DNA of 64,000 nucleotides from Pseudoxanthomonas dokdonensis (lineage in GTDB: Bacteria; Pseudomonadota; Gammaproteobacteria; Xanthomonadales; Xanthomonadaceae). Positions 9,573 through 20,300 of the stretch are shown one piece after another. Positions within the stretch are counted from its first letter, which is position 1. Every line of letters begins with the position of its first letter. The notes below the pieces were generated by a model. The model saw nothing but the letters and a program-made list of their open reading frames with translations, searched no databases and had not been told where the DNA came from. The stretch lies in NCBI RefSeq assembly GCF_001431405.1, contig NZ_LDJL01000007.1:62001-126000 (forward strand). Reading direction: 5' to 3'. The position numbers were made by a program, and so were the translations under genes.

Positions 9573-10007
9573 ATGCAAACCGTCACCCGCAGCCCCGGCC
9601 GCATGTTCATGATCGTGGCGATCATCGCCGTGCTCTGGAATCTGCTCGGCGTGTTCATGTTCATCATGCAGGTGACCCTGTCGCCTGCCGCGATTGCCAG
9701 CATGCCAGCGGCGCAGCAGGCGGTGTACCAAGCGATACCGGTCTGGACCAATATCGCCTTCGGGGTCGCGGTGCTGTCCGGCCTGGTTGGTTCGGTCGGG
9801 CTGCTGTTGAAGAAGCGCTGGGCGGTACCGGTGTTCGCGCTTTCGCTGTTGGCAGTGCTGGTGCAGGCCGCCGGCAATTACATGTCCACCCCGCTGTGGC
9901 AGGTGACCGGGCCCTCGGGCCTGGTAATGCCCTTGCTGGTCGCCGCCATCGCCCTGTACCTGTGGCGATACGCCGCCAATGCGGCGCGTCACGGCTGGCT
10001 GCACTGA
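9573..10007 (+). CDS. small four-helix membrane protein, unknown function
   Basis: I do not recognise a named family with confidence. The 144 residues contain four hydrophobic segments (about 12-34, 58-80, 84-104 and 114-132), with short polar loops and a basic patch LLLKKRW between the second and third. An AAAGGA ribosome-binding site precedes the ATG. It lies 15 bp before the DUF1801 gene in the same direction, so the two are probably co-transcribed. Confidence 0.8.
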   Translation: MQTVTRSPGRMFMIVAIIAVLWNLLGVFMFIMQVTLSPAAIASMPAAQQAVYQAIPVWTNIAFGVAVLSGLVGSVGLLLKKRWAVPVFALSLLAVLVQAAGNYMSTPLWQVTGPSGLVMPLLVAAIALYLWRYAANAARHGWLH

Positions 10008-10022
10008 AACGGGTAGGCGACG

Positions 10023-10397
10023 ATGAGTGGCAAGCGTCCAGCAACCGTCGACGAATACATCCGTAACGCCCCCGATGCAGCGCAGCCGCATCTGCGCAGG
10101 CTGCGCGCGATCCTGCGCAAGGTGGCGCCGGCGGCCATTGAAACGTTGAAGTGGAACACCCCGTTCTTCGTCGAGCCGCGCTTCCTGTTCAGCTATTCGG
10201 CGCACAAGGCCCACCTGAGCTTCGCCGCCGGCGCGGATGCCATGCAGGCATTCGCCGATGAGCTGGCGCAGCAACAGACAACCACCCATTTCCTCAAGGT
10301 CGGCTACGACCAGCCGCTACCCGAAGATCTGATCCGGCGGATGGCCGAGTACCAGCTCCAGCAGGTCAGCCAGCGCAGCAGCGACAGCTTCTGGTAG
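10023..10397 (+). CDS. DUF1801 (YdhG-like) domain protein
   Basis: A 124-residue cytosolic protein with the DUF1801 fold. The N-terminal segment TVDEYIRNAPDAAQPHLRRL and the conserved middle ETLKWNTPFF are family hallmarks. Homologues include the Bacillus frataxin-like iron chaperone YdhG, but residues for iron binding cannot be judged here, so no role is assigned. It closely follows the four-helix membrane protein gene and converges on the ABC exporter. Confidence 0.85.
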   Translation: MSGKRPATVDEYIRNAPDAAQPHLRRLRAILRKVAPAAIETLKWNTPFFVEPRFLFSYSAHKAHLSFAAGADAMQAFADELAQQQTTTHFLKVGYDQPLPEDLIRRMAEYQLQQVSQRSSDSFW

Positions 10398-10427
10398 CCG
10401 CCAGCGCGAAGCCTGCTCGGCCGCGGA

Positions 10428-12290
10428 TCAGGCTTCGCTGCCGGCTTCGACTTCGACATCCACGTCGACGCCGATGAAGCCACCGGACTGCCGGCGCCAC
10501 AACGCCGCGTACAGGCCGTCACGTTGCAGCAGCTGCTCATGGCTGCCGCTTTCGATGATCCGGCCCTGATCCATCACGATCAGCCGATCCAGCACGGCGA
10601 TGGTCGACAGGCGATGGGCGATGGCGATCACGGTCTTGCCTTCCATCAGTGCGTACAACTGCTCCTGGATCGCGGCCTCGACTTCCGAGTCCAGCGCCGA
10701 GGTTGCCTCGTCGAGGACCAGGATCGGTGCGTCCTTCAGCAGTACCCGGGCAATCGCGACGCGCTGGCGTTGGCCGCCGGACAGCTTGACCCCGCGTTCG
10801 CCGACCTGGCTGTCGTAACCGCGATTGCCGTGCGGGTCGACCAGCTCGCGGATGAACTCGTCGGCATGCGCACGCCGCGCGGCCGCTTCCAGCATCGCCT
10901 CGTCGGCATCGGGACGCCCATAGCCGATGTTCTCGCGGATCGATCGGTGCAGCAGCGAGGTGTCCTGGGTGACCATGCCGATGTGCTGGCGCAGTGATTC
11001 CTGGCTGACCTGGGAGATGTCCTGGCCATCGATCAGGATGCGACCGCCGGGCAGGTCGTAGAAGCGCAGCAGCAGGTTGACCAGGGTCGATTTGCCGGCG
11101 CCGGAGCGGCCGACGATGCCGACTTTCTCGCCCGGCTTGATCAGCAGCGAGAGATCATCGATGACCCGGTTGCTTTCGCCGTACTGGAAATGCACGTGCT
11201 CGAAGCTGATCTCGCCGCGCTCGACCCGCAGCGCCGGCGCCTGCGCGGCGTCGGTGATGGCCAGCGGCCGCGCCAGCGTGCTGATGCCATCCTGCACGGT
11301 GCCGATGCTTTCGAACAGGCTGGCGACTTCCCACAGGATCCAGTTCGACATCGAGCGGATGCGCATCACCAGCGCAATCGCCACGGCGATCGCGCCGACC
11401 GTGATCGCCGACTGCTGCCAAGCGTAGATCGCGATGCCGGCGATGCCGGCCAGCAGCAGCGCGTTGAGCGTGTTGAGGCTGACCGTCAGCCAGGTGACCA
11501 GGCGCATCTGCCGGTGCACGGTCTGCATGAAGCCGTCCATCGCATCGCGCGCGTAGTCCTGCTCGCGCTGGGTATGGGCAAACAGCTTGATGGTCTGGAT
11601 ATTGGTGTAGCTGTCGACGATGCGGCCGGTCATCAGTGCGCGCGCATCGGCCTGCTCCATCGACACCTTCTGCAGGCGCGGCACGAAGTGGAACAGGATG
11701 CCGAGGTAACCGGCCAGCCACACCACCAGCGGCAAGGTCAGCCACAGGTCGGCGCGCCCAACCAGGATCACGGTGCCAACGAAATACACGACCACGTAGA
11801 CGAACACGTCGAGCAGCTTGGTGACGGTTTCGCGCACCGCCAGCGCGCTCTGCATGACCTTCTGCGAAATGCGTCCGGCAAATTCGTCCTGGAAGAACGA
11901 CAGGCTCTGCCGCAGCAGGTATCGATGCGACAGCCAGCGCCCTATCATCGGATAGTTGCCGAAAATGGTCTGGTGCATCAGCAATGACTGCATCAACACC
12001 AGCAGCGGGTACACCAGCAGCACCAGTCCGGCCATCCATGCCAGGCGGGTGCCGTGATCCTGCATGAAGGTCGCGGGCTCGGCCTTGCCCAGCCAATCCA
12101 CCAGCTGGCCCATGTAGTCGAAGAAGGTCACCTCGACCACCGAGATCAGTGCGGTGAACAGCGACATCAGCAACAACCACGGCAGCAGCGGCCGCGAGTA
12201 GTGGTACAGGAAGGCCCGCAGCGTGCGCGGTGGCGTCTGCGGCTCACCCGGGGGATAGGGATTAACGCGGGTTTCGAAGAAGCGGAACAT
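10428..12290 (-). CDS. ABC exporter, fused membrane and ATPase domains
   Basis: A 620-residue half-transporter. Six membrane segments occupy roughly residues 35-315. The nucleotide-binding domain follows, with Walker [10 protein letters not shown] at about 394-402, the signature LSGGQ near 502 and Walker [13 protein letters not shown] near 522. It works as a dimer in the inner membrane and resembles MsbA/multidrug-type exporters; substrate is unknown. It is divergent from soxR. A SoxR box lies about 100 bp upstream in a promoter-like setting facing this gene (TTGACC, 19-bp spacer, GATGAT on the minus strand), so induction by SoxR is likely. The C-terminal tail is unusually acidic ([12 protein letters not shown]). 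Confidence 0.92.
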   Translation of the reverse strand: MFRFFETRVNPYPPGEPQTPPRTLRAFLYHYSRPLLPWLLLMSLFTALISVVEVTFFDYMGQLVDWLGKAEPATFMQDHGTRLAWMAGLVLLVYPLLVLMQSLLMHQTIFGNYPMIGRWLSHRYLLRQSLSFFQDEFAGRISQKVMQSALAVRETVTKLLDVFVYVVVYFVGTVILVGRADLWLTLPLVVWLAGYLGILFHFVPRLQKVSMEQADARALMTGRIVDSYTNIQTIKLFAHTQREQDYARDAMDGFMQTVHRQMRLVTWLTVSLNTLNALLLAGIAGIAIYAWQQSAITVGAIAVAIALVMRIRSMSNWILWEVASLFESIGTVQDGISTLARPLAITDAAQAPALRVERGEISFEHVHFQYGESNRVIDDLSLLIKPGEKVGIVGRSGAGKSTLVNLLLRFYDLPGGRILIDGQDISQVSQESLRQHIGMVTQDTSLLHRSIRENIGYGRPDADEAMLEAAARRAHADEFIRELVDPHGNRGYDSQVGERGVKLSGGQRQRVAIARVLLKDAPILVLDEATSALDSEVEAAIQEQLYALMEGKTVIAIAHRLSTIAVLDRLIVMDQGRIIESGSHEQLLQRDGLYAALWRRQSGGFIGVDVDVEVEAGSEA

Positions 12291-12386
12291 GGCTACCTGC
12301 TGTTGGCGCGGCCCGGCGCGGCTGCCAGGACTGGATTATTTTACGTCAGCGGCCATCGACGCGACCGCATTGTCGCCATCATCCAA

Positions 12387-12404
12387 CCTCAAGTAATATT
12401 GAGG
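12387..12404 (-). promoter_or_regulatory. SoxR box between ABC exporter and soxR
   Basis: The 18-bp sequence CCTCAAGTAATATTGAGG is a near-perfect dyad that fits the known SoxR site pattern CCTCAAG-N4-CTTGAGG. On the minus strand it lies between TTGACC and GATGAT, which are 19 bp apart, the long spacer typical of SoxR- and MerR-type activated promoters. It is about 97 bp before the exporter start and 25 bp before the soxR GTG, so it could also autoregulate soxR. Confidence 0.82.
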
Positions 12405-12428
12405 TCAAGCGATGAGTGGGGGACGCGC

Positions 12429-12860
12429 GTGGAATTGTCGGTGGGGCAGGTGGCGCAGCGCGCCGGAGTGGCGGTGTCGACGCTGCATTTCTACGAGGCC
12501 AAGGGCCTCATCCACAGTATCCGCAATGCCGGCAACCAGCGCCGCTATCCGCGCGAGGTCCTGCGCCGGGTGGCGGTCATCAAGGTCGCGCAGCGCGCCG
12601 GCATCCCGCTGGCCGAAATCGCCCAGGCATTGTCGGCGTTGCCCGAAAAGCGGACCCCGACCGCCCGCGACTGGCAGCGGCTGTCGACCCGCTGGCGGCA
12701 GCAACTGGACGAGCGCATCGAGCGTCTTACCCGCATGCGCGCGCAGATGGATCGCTGCATCGGTTGTGGCTGCCTGTCACTGAAGAACTGCCCGCTGCGC
12801 AACCCGGGTGACATTCTCGGCGAAGAAGGCGCCGGCCCGCGCTTGCTGGACCCGCTCTAG
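12429..12860 (+). CDS. soxR: redox-sensitive transcriptional activator SoxR
   Basis: A MerR-family regulator of 143 residues. The N-terminal winged helix begins [20 protein letters not shown], and the [2Fe-2S] cluster ligands form the SoxR-specific pattern C-X2-C-X-C-X5-C at about Cys110, 113, 115 and 121. Oxidation of the cluster by redox-cycling compounds makes SoxR activate promoters with long spacers. The frame is open far upstream, but the GTG at 12429 with GTGGGGG before it gives the standard N-terminus. The adjacent SoxR box and a second box at 22024 define a likely local regulon. Confidence 0.94.
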   Translation: MELSVGQVAQRAGVAVSTLHFYEAKGLIHSIRNAGNQRRYPREVLRRVAVIKVAQRAGIPLAEIAQALSALPEKRTPTARDWQRLSTRWRQQLDERIERLTRMRAQMDRCIGCGCLSLKNCPLRNPGDILGEEGAGPRLLDPL

Positions 12861-12869
12861 CGGCCGCGA

Positions 12870-13907
12870 CTAGGCGACTGCGATCTCGCGACGCTGGTCG
12901 GCGCTTTGCTGGCCAAGCTCGATCAGCCGCATGACCTGCAGCGCCTGTTGCGCGGTCACCGGCGGCGCGTCACCGCTGGCAATGGCGTCGGCCAGGCCGG
13001 AATAGAACTGGCGGTAGTCGCCGGGAACCGCCGCTGCCGGGTGTGATTGCCGGCCGTCATCCTGCTGACGGATCACGCTGCCGGGCTGGCTGTCCACGCC
13101 CCAACCCGCACTGCCGGGCAAGATGCCGGCGCGCAGTTGGTTCTCCTGCGTATCCATGCCGTACTTGAGATAGCTGCCGGCGCGGCCATGCACGGCCATG
13201 CGCAGCGCGTTGGCATGCACCAGCGATCCTGCGTGCAACAGCACTCGCAGGCGCGGATAGCGCAGCGATGCATGGAAATAATCCGGTGCCTGGTCCGGCT
13301 GCCGCTGGCGGGCGATATCGACCAGGATCGCCTGTGGCATGCCGAACAACTGCAATGCCTGATCCAGCAGGTGCGGGCCGAGGTCGAACCACAGGCCGGC
13401 GCCGGCTTCGTCACGCTCGCGCCAGCGATCGCCTACCTGCGGGCGGAAGCGATCAAAGTGCGAATGGAACTCGGCGATCTCGCCCAGCACGCCACTTTCG
13501 ACCAGTGCCCGCGCGCTGAGAAAATCCGAATCCCAGCGCCGGTTGTGGAACACGCTCAGCACCCGTCCGGCTTGCTGCGCGGCATCAATCATCGCCCCGG
13601 CTTCGGCAACGTCCAGTGCGAATGGTTTATCCACCACCACGTGCTTGCCATGCCGCAGGGCGCGGATGGCCAGTGGCGCGTGAGTATCATTGGGCGTGGC
13701 AACGACGACCAGATCCACCTCCGGATCGGCGATGGCCTGCTCGACTGTGCGCACATGCACGCCCGGCCAGTCAGCTTCGACAAGGCGGGTCTGGCTGCTG
13801 CCGATGCAGTGCAGTTGCAACCCGTGGCTGTGCGCAATCAGTGGCGCATGGAATACGCGCCCGGCGAAGCCATAACCCAACAGCGCAACCTTCAAAGGTG
13901 TATCCAT
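12870..13907 (-). CDS. Gfo/Idh/MocA-family oxidoreductase
   Basis: A 345-residue NAD(P)-dependent oxidoreductase. The N-terminal Rossmann motif is GYGFAGRVFHAP at about residues 11-22, followed by VVVATPNDTHAPLAIRALRHGKHVVVDKPFA, which holds the conserved K-P of this family. The second half is the alpha/beta substrate domain, with FDLGPHLLDQALQLFG. Members act on sugars, inositols or related compounds; YvaA-like enzymes are the closest by feel. The stop is 9 bp from the convergent soxR stop. Substrate not determinable. Confidence 0.9.
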   Translation of the reverse strand: MDTPLKVALLGYGFAGRVFHAPLIAHSHGLQLHCIGSSQTRLVEADWPGVHVRTVEQAIADPEVDLVVVATPNDTHAPLAIRALRHGKHVVVDKPFALDVAEAGAMIDAAQQAGRVLSVFHNRRWDSDFLSARALVESGVLGEIAEFHSHFDRFRPQVGDRWRERDEAGAGLWFDLGPHLLDQALQLFGMPQAILVDIARQRQPDQAPDYFHASLRYPRLRVLLHAGSLVHANALRMAVHGRAGSYLKYGMDTQENQLRAGILPGSAGWGVDSQPGSVIRQQDDGRQSHPAAAVPGDYRQFYSGLADAIASGDAPPVTAQQALQVMRLIELGQQSADQRREIAVA

Positions 13908-14055
13908 CGCTCATTCCCGGTGGGTTGGCGGCACTCACGCTGTGTGCACGGCGGTGAATCGCCTGCAACACAACAATTTCTTCATGCCTGTCTTCACGGT
14001 CATTGTACTGGCCAGGGCCAACACTGGACCTCAATCCCAACACGGAGAGCCAGAC

Positions 14056-14424
14056 ATGAAAAGCAATGCCACGAAGACGATGTTGAGCAAGACGCTGCTG
14101 GTCCCGGCCCTGTGCCTGGGCATGATGACCGCCGGCGCTGCGATGGCGCAATCGCAGGGTCAGGAAATGGAAGAGCACGGCAGCGACTCGTCGCAGCCAG
14201 CCAGTGATACCTGGATCACCACCAAGGTCAAAGCCGATCTGCTGACCACCGACAACGTGTCCGGCACCGACGTCAGCGTCGAGACGGTCAATGGCGTGGT
14301 CACCCTGACCGGCACCGTTGCGACCCAGGCCGAGTTCGACCGCACGGTCAAGGTCGCGAAGGGCATCGAAGGTGTCACCCAGGTCAATACCGACGGCCTG
14401 AAAGTGGTGCCTTCGTCTGACTGA
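14056..14424 (+). CDS. secreted BON-domain protein (OsmY-like)
   Basis: The ATG at 14056 begins a signal peptide ending near AGAAMA-QSQG, so the 122-residue protein goes to the periplasm. A single BON domain fills about residues 50-118 (DTWITTKVKADLL, then VNGVVTLTGTV and AKGIEGVTQVNTDGLKV). BON proteins such as OsmY bind membranes or act as periplasmic chaperones during osmotic stress. It is divergent from the oxidoreductase at 12870 and followed by a strong terminator at 14467, so it is probably a single-gene unit. Confidence 0.88.
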   Translation: MKSNATKTMLSKTLLVPALCLGMMTAGAAMAQSQGQEMEEHGSDSSQPASDTWITTKVKADLLTTDNVSGTDVSVETVNGVVTLTGTVATQAEFDRTVKVAKGIEGVTQVNTDGLKVVPSSD

Positions 14425-14466
14425 CCGCGCCGCCCGCGGCAAGCCGCTTTGGTGCGGACCCGCATA

Positions 14467-14500
14467 CCACCGGCAGCCCGTGTTGCCGGTGGTTTTTTTT
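14467..14500 (+). terminator. rho-independent terminator after BON gene
   Basis: The stem CCACCGGCA / TGCCGGTGG with an 8-nt loop is followed directly by eight T residues, 43 bp after the BON-protein stop. Confidence 0.9.
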
Positions 14501-14571
14501 GCCGGGGGCTTGATGGGTAGACCTGTGAATCAAGCTCCCGTCCTGATCCATCCACGAAAGGAGATCTGTTG

Positions 14572-15114
14572 ATGAATCCATTGCCGCTGTTGCTGTTTGC
14601 CGTGGCCAGTGCCGCCAGTCCGGTGTCGACCGCCCAGACGCCGGTGAACTCGGTCGCGCAGCTGGATCTGAAGCGCTATGCGGGCGAATGGCACGAGATT
14701 GCGCGTTTGCCGATGCGTTATGAAAAAGATTGCGTCGGCGACATCACCGCCACCTATACGATCAACGCCGATGGCAGCATTGGTGTGCGCAACGCCTGCC
14801 GGATTGCTGGTGGCGAGACCAAGGTATCGGACGGCGAGGCGCGGGCAGTGGCCGGCCATCCGGGCCGGCTGCAGGTGCGTTTCGCCCCCAGCTGGTTGTC
14901 GTGGCTGCCGATGGTCTGGGCCGACTACTGGGTGCTGGCGATCGCCGATGATTATTCGTGGGCGCTGGTCGGTGAGCCGGACCGCAAGTACCTGTGGGTG
15001 CTGGCGCGGGACCCGGTGATGAGCCGACCGCTGCTTGATTCAATCACCGCGCGTGCCAGGGGCATGGGCTACAAGCTCGATGATCTGATCATCGCCGCGC
15101 CGGTACACGACTGA
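14572..15114 (+). CDS. lipocalin family protein (Blc-like)
   Basis: About 180 residues with a signal peptide and the lipocalin fold. GEWHEIARLPMRYEKDC carries the G-x-W signature near residue 38, and the C-terminal strands contain YWVLAIADDYSWALVGEP and YLWVLAR, typical of bacterial Blc and apolipoprotein D relatives. It probably binds or carries lipids in the envelope. The signal has no clear lipobox cysteine, unlike E. coli Blc. ATG 14572 was preferred over the adjacent TTG at 14569 because of the AAAGGAGAT ribosome-binding site upstream. Confidence 0.9.
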   Translation: MNPLPLLLFAVASAASPVSTAQTPVNSVAQLDLKRYAGEWHEIARLPMRYEKDCVGDITATYTINADGSIGVRNACRIAGGETKVSDGEARAVAGHPGRLQVRFAPSWLSWLPMVWADYWVLAIADDYSWALVGEPDRKYLWVLARDPVMSRPLLDSITARARGMGYKLDDLIIAAPVHD

Positions 15115-15186
15115 GTCACACCGGCGCTGACGTGGGCGCCGGCCTCGACCGGGCGCCCGCTCTCCAACGTTGGCCATTCGCGCGTG

Positions 15187-16617
15187 CTACGGATTGCTGG
15201 CAACCAGTTCGGATTCGCTCTCGCCCCAGCCACCCAGCGCCTTGTATACCGTCACCACGCCGACATTGACGTCGGCTTCGGCCTGGGCCAGCGCGTCGTC
15301 GGCGTCCAGCGCGGTGCGCTGCGCATCAAGCAGGGTCAGGAAATCCGATGCACCGTTGCGGTAGCGGACCTCGGCCAGTTCAGCGGCGCGGTTGGCGGCG
15401 GTCGCTTGTTCCATCACCCGCTTCAGCCTCACCTGCATGCGGGCGTAGGCGAACAACGCATTTTCAGTGTCTTCCAAAGCACCCAGCACGGTTTTCTCGT
15501 ACTCGGCGGCGACGCCGTCGGCCTGGGCTTCGGTGGCCCGCAACCGCGCCCGCACGCTGCCGATGTCGAATGCCGCCCAGGTCACCGATGGCGTCACCGA
15601 CCAGGCCTTGTTGTCGCCATTGACCAGGCCGCTGAAATCACCGGACACAAAGCCGATGAAGCCCTGCAGGCTGACCCGCGGGAACAGATCCGCGGTGGCT
15701 ACGCCGATGCGTGCGGTCGCCGCGGCCAGGCGGCGCTCGGCTGCGCGCACGTCCGGTCGCTGGCGCAGCACCGCCGTGGTATCGCCAATCGGCAACGGCT
15801 GCGCGTAGGCCGGCGTCGGCTGCGACTGCAGCAGGGCATCCAGCGCGCCCGGGCGCTCGCCAGCCAGTACGCTCAAGCGGTTGCGGAACAACGCCTCGTT
15901 GGTTTCCAGCTGCGGGATGCTGGCGGCGATCGCCTTGATCCGGGCCAGGCTGCTCTGCACGTCCAGTTGGCTGCCGGCACCGAGTTGCCAGCGCGACTCG
16001 GTCAGGCGCTGGGTGCTGGCCAGGTTGTCCAGAGTGCGGCGGGCGACATCCAGCTGCTTCTGCGCGCCGCGCAGTTCGAAGTAGTTGCGCGCCACTTCGG
16101 CAGCCACCGACACCTGCACCGCCTGCAGGTCGTTGCGATTGGCTTGCAGGTCGGCGAATGCCGCTTCCTTGGAACGGCGGATGCGGCCGAACAGATCCAG
16201 CTCCCAGCCGACATCGAAGCCAACGCTGTCGATTTCGGTGATCGCGTGGCCATCGGGCAATGGCTCGCGGCTGCGGGTCTGTTGTGCGCCAGCGGTCACG
16301 TGCGGGCCCAGATCCAGGCGACGCTCGCTGAACACCGCACGCGCTTCGTCGATGCGCGCCGCCGCGATCCACAGGTCCGGGTTGGCTTCCAGCGAGCGCT
16401 GGATCAACTGGTCCAGCACCGGATCACCGAACTGCGCCCACCAACTGCTGACCGGGTGGCCGTCGCTGAACAGGCCGGCCGCCGCGGCGTCGTGGGTAGT
16501 GGCGTTGGCGCTTGGCAGTTGCGCCGGAGCCAGCTCCGCGGCCCGGTAATCCGGGCCGACGGTCACGCACGCGGCCAGCGCCATGGCCAGCGTGCTGGCA
16601 AGCAGTGGCCTCACCAT
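15187..16617 (-). CDS. RND efflux outer-membrane lipoprotein, NodT/OprN family
   Basis: A 476-residue TolC-like channel with a lipoprotein signal (MVRPLLASTLAMALAAC, lipobox LAAC). The repeated long helices characteristic of OEP proteins are seen, for instance AAAEVARNYFELRGAQKQLDVARRTL and GVAAEYEKTVLGALEDTENAL. It forms the outer-membrane exit duct for the pump encoded upstream on the same strand. Its start overlaps the end of the SDR gene at 16611 by 7 bp, so translation is probably coupled. Last gene of the efflux operon. Confidence 0.93.
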   Translation of the reverse strand: MVRPLLASTLAMALAACVTVGPDYRAAELAPAQLPSANATTHDAAAAGLFSDGHPVSSWWAQFGDPVLDQLIQRSLEANPDLWIAAARIDEARAVFSERRLDLGPHVTAGAQQTRSREPLPDGHAITEIDSVGFDVGWELDLFGRIRRSKEAAFADLQANRNDLQAVQVSVAAEVARNYFELRGAQKQLDVARRTLDNLASTQRLTESRWQLGAGSQLDVQSSLARIKAIAASIPQLETNEALFRNRLSVLAGERPGALDALLQSQPTPAYAQPLPIGDTTAVLRQRPDVRAAERRLAAATARIGVATADLFPRVSLQGFIGFVSGDFSGLVNGDNKAWSVTPSVTWAAFDIGSVRARLRATEAQADGVAAEYEKTVLGALEDTENALFAYARMQVRLKRVMEQATAANRAAELAEVRYRNGASDFLTLLDAQRTALDADDALAQAEADVNVGVVTVYKALGGWGESESELVASNP

Positions 16618-17345
16618 GGCAGCACCTCGCCGAGGTGGAAGAAGCCGCCCTGCGGACCATCGTCTTCAATCAAGGCCAGCTGCACGCTGGTACGGGCACC
16701 GTCGACGATCTCGATTTCACCACCACCGGCGTTCATGTCGGTCTTGACGTAGCCCGGATGGATGCTGTTGACCTTGATCGTGCTGTCCTTGAGCTCGTAC
16801 GCCAGCTGCACCGTCCAAGCGTTGAGCGCGCTCTTGGACACGTTGTAGGCGGGAATCTTGAAGTCGTAGATCGGCGAGGACGGATCCGAATGCAGCGCCA
16901 GCGAACCGAGGATGCTGGAGACGTTGACGATGCGGCCGTGCGCCGAGCGCCGCAGCAACGGCAGCATCGCCTGGGTCACGCCGATCACGCCGAACAGGTT
17001 GGTTTCGAAAGTCCTGCGCCAGGCATCCAGGCTTTGCGCCGACACCGGCAGTGACGGGTCATCGGCGATGATGCCGGCATTGTTGACCAGGATGTCCAGG
17101 CGACCGTGGCGCTGCTCTATTTCCCGCGCGGCGGCCTGGATGCTGGCCGTGTCGGTGACGTCGAGCTGGATCGCCTCGACCGGCAGGCCCTGCGATTGCA
17201 GTTCCAGTGCAGCCTGCACGGCGCCGTCGCGGTTGCGGCCGGCGAGCAGGGTATGGACGCCGGCTTCGGCCAGCTGGCGCACGGTTTCAAGACCGATGCC
17301 GCGGGTGGCGCCGGTGACCAGGGCGATGGTGGATGAGCTTGTCAT
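16611..17345 (-). CDS. short-chain dehydrogenase/reductase inside the RND operon
   Basis: A classical SDR of 244 residues: GATRGIG nucleotide motif near residue 12, NNAG near 85, a catalytic Ser in NVSSIL, and the Y-x3-K pair in YNVSK. The ATG at 17345 was chosen because it starts right before the first beta strand (IALVTGA). It sits between the pump permease and the outer-membrane factor, 37 bp after the former and overlapping the latter by 7 bp. That suggests co-expression and perhaps chemical modification of a pump substrate; the substrate itself is unknown. Confidence 0.9.
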   Translation of the reverse strand: MTSSSTIALVTGATRGIGLETVRQLAEAGVHTLLAGRNRDGAVQAALELQSQGLPVEAIQLDVTDTASIQAAAREIEQRHGRLDILVNNAGIIADDPSLPVSAQSLDAWRRTFETNLFGVIGVTQAMLPLLRRSAHGRIVNVSSILGSLALHSDPSSPIYDFKIPAYNVSKSALNAWTVQLAYELKDSTIKVNSIHPGYVKTDMNAGGGEIEIVDGARTSVQLALIEDDGPQGGFFHLGEVLPW

Positions 17346-17382
17346 GTCGAAGACCTCGTGGGGACAGGGTGGGTAAGGGCCA

Positions 17383-20300
17383 TCAGTGGGTGGCCGCCGC
17401 GGGCACCGGTGCATGCGACACCAGCGGACGGTTGGACAGCTTGCGCAGTGCGACGTAGAACACCGGGGTCAGGAACAGGCCGAACAGGGTGACGCCAAGC
17501 ATGCCGGCGAACACGGTGACGCCGGTAATCGAGCGTACCTCGGCGCCAGCGCCATGCGACAACACCAGCGGCACGGTGCCGGCGATGAAGGCGACCGAGG
17601 TCATCACGATCGGACGCAGGCGCAGGCGGCAGGCTTCCAGGGCCGACTCGACGATGCCCTTGCCCTGCATCTCCAGCTCGCGGGCGAACTCGACAATCAG
17701 GATCGCGTTCTTGCAGGCCAGGCCCATCAGCACCACCAGCCCGACCTGGACGAAGACGTTGTTGTCGCCGCCGACCAGCCATACCCCGAGCAACGCCGAC
17801 AGCAGCGTCATCGGCACGATCAGGATCACCGCCAGCGGCAGGGTCCAGCTTTCATACAGCGCGGCCAGCACCAGGAACGCCAGCAGCACCGCCATCGGGA
17901 ACACCACCAGCGCGGCCTTGCCCTGGGTTGCCTGCTGGTAGCTCAGGTCCGACCAGTCGATGCCCATCCCGGCCGGCAACACCTGCGCCGCCAGTTCGGT
18001 GACCTTGGCCATCGCTTCGCCGGACGACAGCACCCGCGGGTCGGCGTCGCCGAGCAGATCCGCGGCCGGATAGCCGTTGAAACGGATCACCGGGTCCGGA
18101 CCGTAGGTCTGGCGGATGTCGACCATGCTGCCGATCGGCACCATTTCGCCATTGGCATTGCGGGTGCGCAGGTTGGCGATGTCCTCGACGTTGTCGCGGA
18201 ATGGCGCGTCGGCCTGGGCGATCACCTGCCAGGTGCGGCCGAACATGTTGAAGTCGTTGACGTAGGCCGAACCCAGATAGGTCTGCAGGGTGTCGAACAG
18301 TTCGGTCAACGGCACGCCCTGGGCCTTGGCCTTGACCCGGTCGACGTCGGCATCCAGTTGCGGCACGTTGGCCTGGTAGCTGCTGATCGGGAAACCCAGC
18401 CCAGGCGTCTGCGCGGCCGCGCCCTGGAATGCCTGAACCGCATTCTGCAACTCGCCGTAGCCCAGCCGGGTGCGGTCCTCGACGAACAGCGACCAGCCCG
18501 AACCATTGCCCAGGCCCTGGATCGGCGGCGGCATGAAGGCGAATGTAAAGCCCTCGGAAATAGCGGCGAACTTCTGGTTCAACTCGGCGGTTATCTGCTC
18601 GGCGCTGCGATGCCGCTGGTCAAACGGATCCAGGGTGAAGAAGACCACGCCGTTGTTGGGCGTGTTGGTGAACTGCAACGGATTGAGGCCGGGGAAGGCC
18701 ACTTCATGGGCCACCCCGTCAACTTCCATCGCCATCGCGGCCATCTTCTTCAGCACCGCGTCGGTGCGTGCAATCGAAGCACCCTCGGGCATCTTGACCC
18801 CGGCAATCAGGTACTGCTTGTCCTGTGCCGGAATGAAGCCGGCCGGCACCGCCTTGAACATCACCCCGGCGCCGACCAGCAGCAGCAGGTAGACCAGGAA
18901 CACCGCGCCACGCTTGCCCAGCGCCCGCGACACCGCGCCTTCGTAGCGCTGTGAGTTGCGGTTGAAGAAGCGGTTGAACGGACGGAACAACCAGCCGAAC
19001 AAGCGATCAATAAGCCGTGACGGTGCATCCTTGGCCGCGTCATGCGGCTTCAGCAGCTTGGCCGCCAGTGCCGGCGACAGGGTCAGCGAATTGATCGCCG
19101 AGATCACCGTGGAGATGGCGATCGTCACCGCGAACTGCTTGTAGAACTGGCCGGTGACGCCGGTCAGGAAGGCCATCGGCACGAACACCGCGCACAACAC
19201 CAGGGCGATGGCGATGATCGGCCCGGACACCTCGCGCATGGCCAGGTGCGCGGCCTGCAACGGACTGGCTCCTTCCTCGATATGGCGTTCGACGTTCTCG
19301 ACCACCACGATCGCATCGTCGACGACGATGCCGATCGCCAGCACCAGTCCGAACAGGGTCAGCGTGTTGATCGAGTAGCCCAGCAGGTACAGCACCGCGA
19401 AGGTGCCGACAATCGACACCGGTACCGCCAGCAGCGGGATGATCGAAGCGCGCCAGGTCTGCAGGAACAGGATCACCACCAGCACCACCAGCAGGGTGGC
19501 TTCGAGCAATGTGGTGATGACCGCTTTGATCGAATCGCGGACGAACACGGTGGTGTCGTAGATCGAGACGATGTCCACGCCCGGCGGCAGGGTCTTGCGG
19601 ATCTGGTCCATCTTGCCGACCACCGCATCGCGGATATCAAGCGCGTTGGCGCCAGGGGCCTGGAAGATGCCGATCGCCGATGCATTCTGGCCATCCAGGC
19701 GCGCACGCAGGGTGTAGTCGCCGGCAGCCAGCTCGATGCGGGCGACGTCGGCCAGGCGCACGATTTCGCCATCGCTGCCGCTCTTGAGCACGATGTTGCC
19801 GAACTCCTCGGTGGTCTCCAGCCGGCCCTTGGCATTGATCGGCAGCAGGAAATCGCTGCCATTGGGCATCGGCTCGGCGCCGAGCTGGCCGGCCGACACC
19901 TGCACGTTCTGTTCGCGCACCGCGCGCAGCACGTCGCTGGCGGTCAGGCCACGCGCGGCGACCTTGTCCGGATCCAGCCACAGCCGCATCGCATAGTCGC
20001 CACCGCCGAACTGCTGCGCGTCGCCGACGCCGGGGATGCGCGCCAGTTCATCCTTGACGTGCAGGCGCATGTAGTTGCGCAGGTACAGCGAATCGTACTT
20101 GCCGTCCTTCGATACCAGATGCACCACCATCAGGAACACCGGTGACTGCTTCTGGGTGGTGATGCCCTGCCGGCGTACGTCCTCGGGCAAGCGCGCCTGG
20201 GCCTGGGCGACCCGGTTCTGTACCCGTACCGCGGCTTCGTCGGGATCGGTGCCCGGCTTGAAGGTCACCGTCAACGACAGCACGCCATCGGAGCCGGCGA

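Noticed and set aside
15184-16752. 522-residue frame on the plus strand opposite the OprN-like gene
   Set aside because: Antisense shadow of a high-GC gene; no homology, and the minus-strand frame has a full family signature.
17386-18954. 522-residue frame opposite the RND permease
   Set aside because: Antisense shadow, rich in His, Gln, Arg and Asp as expected for the complement of a GC-rich membrane protein gene.
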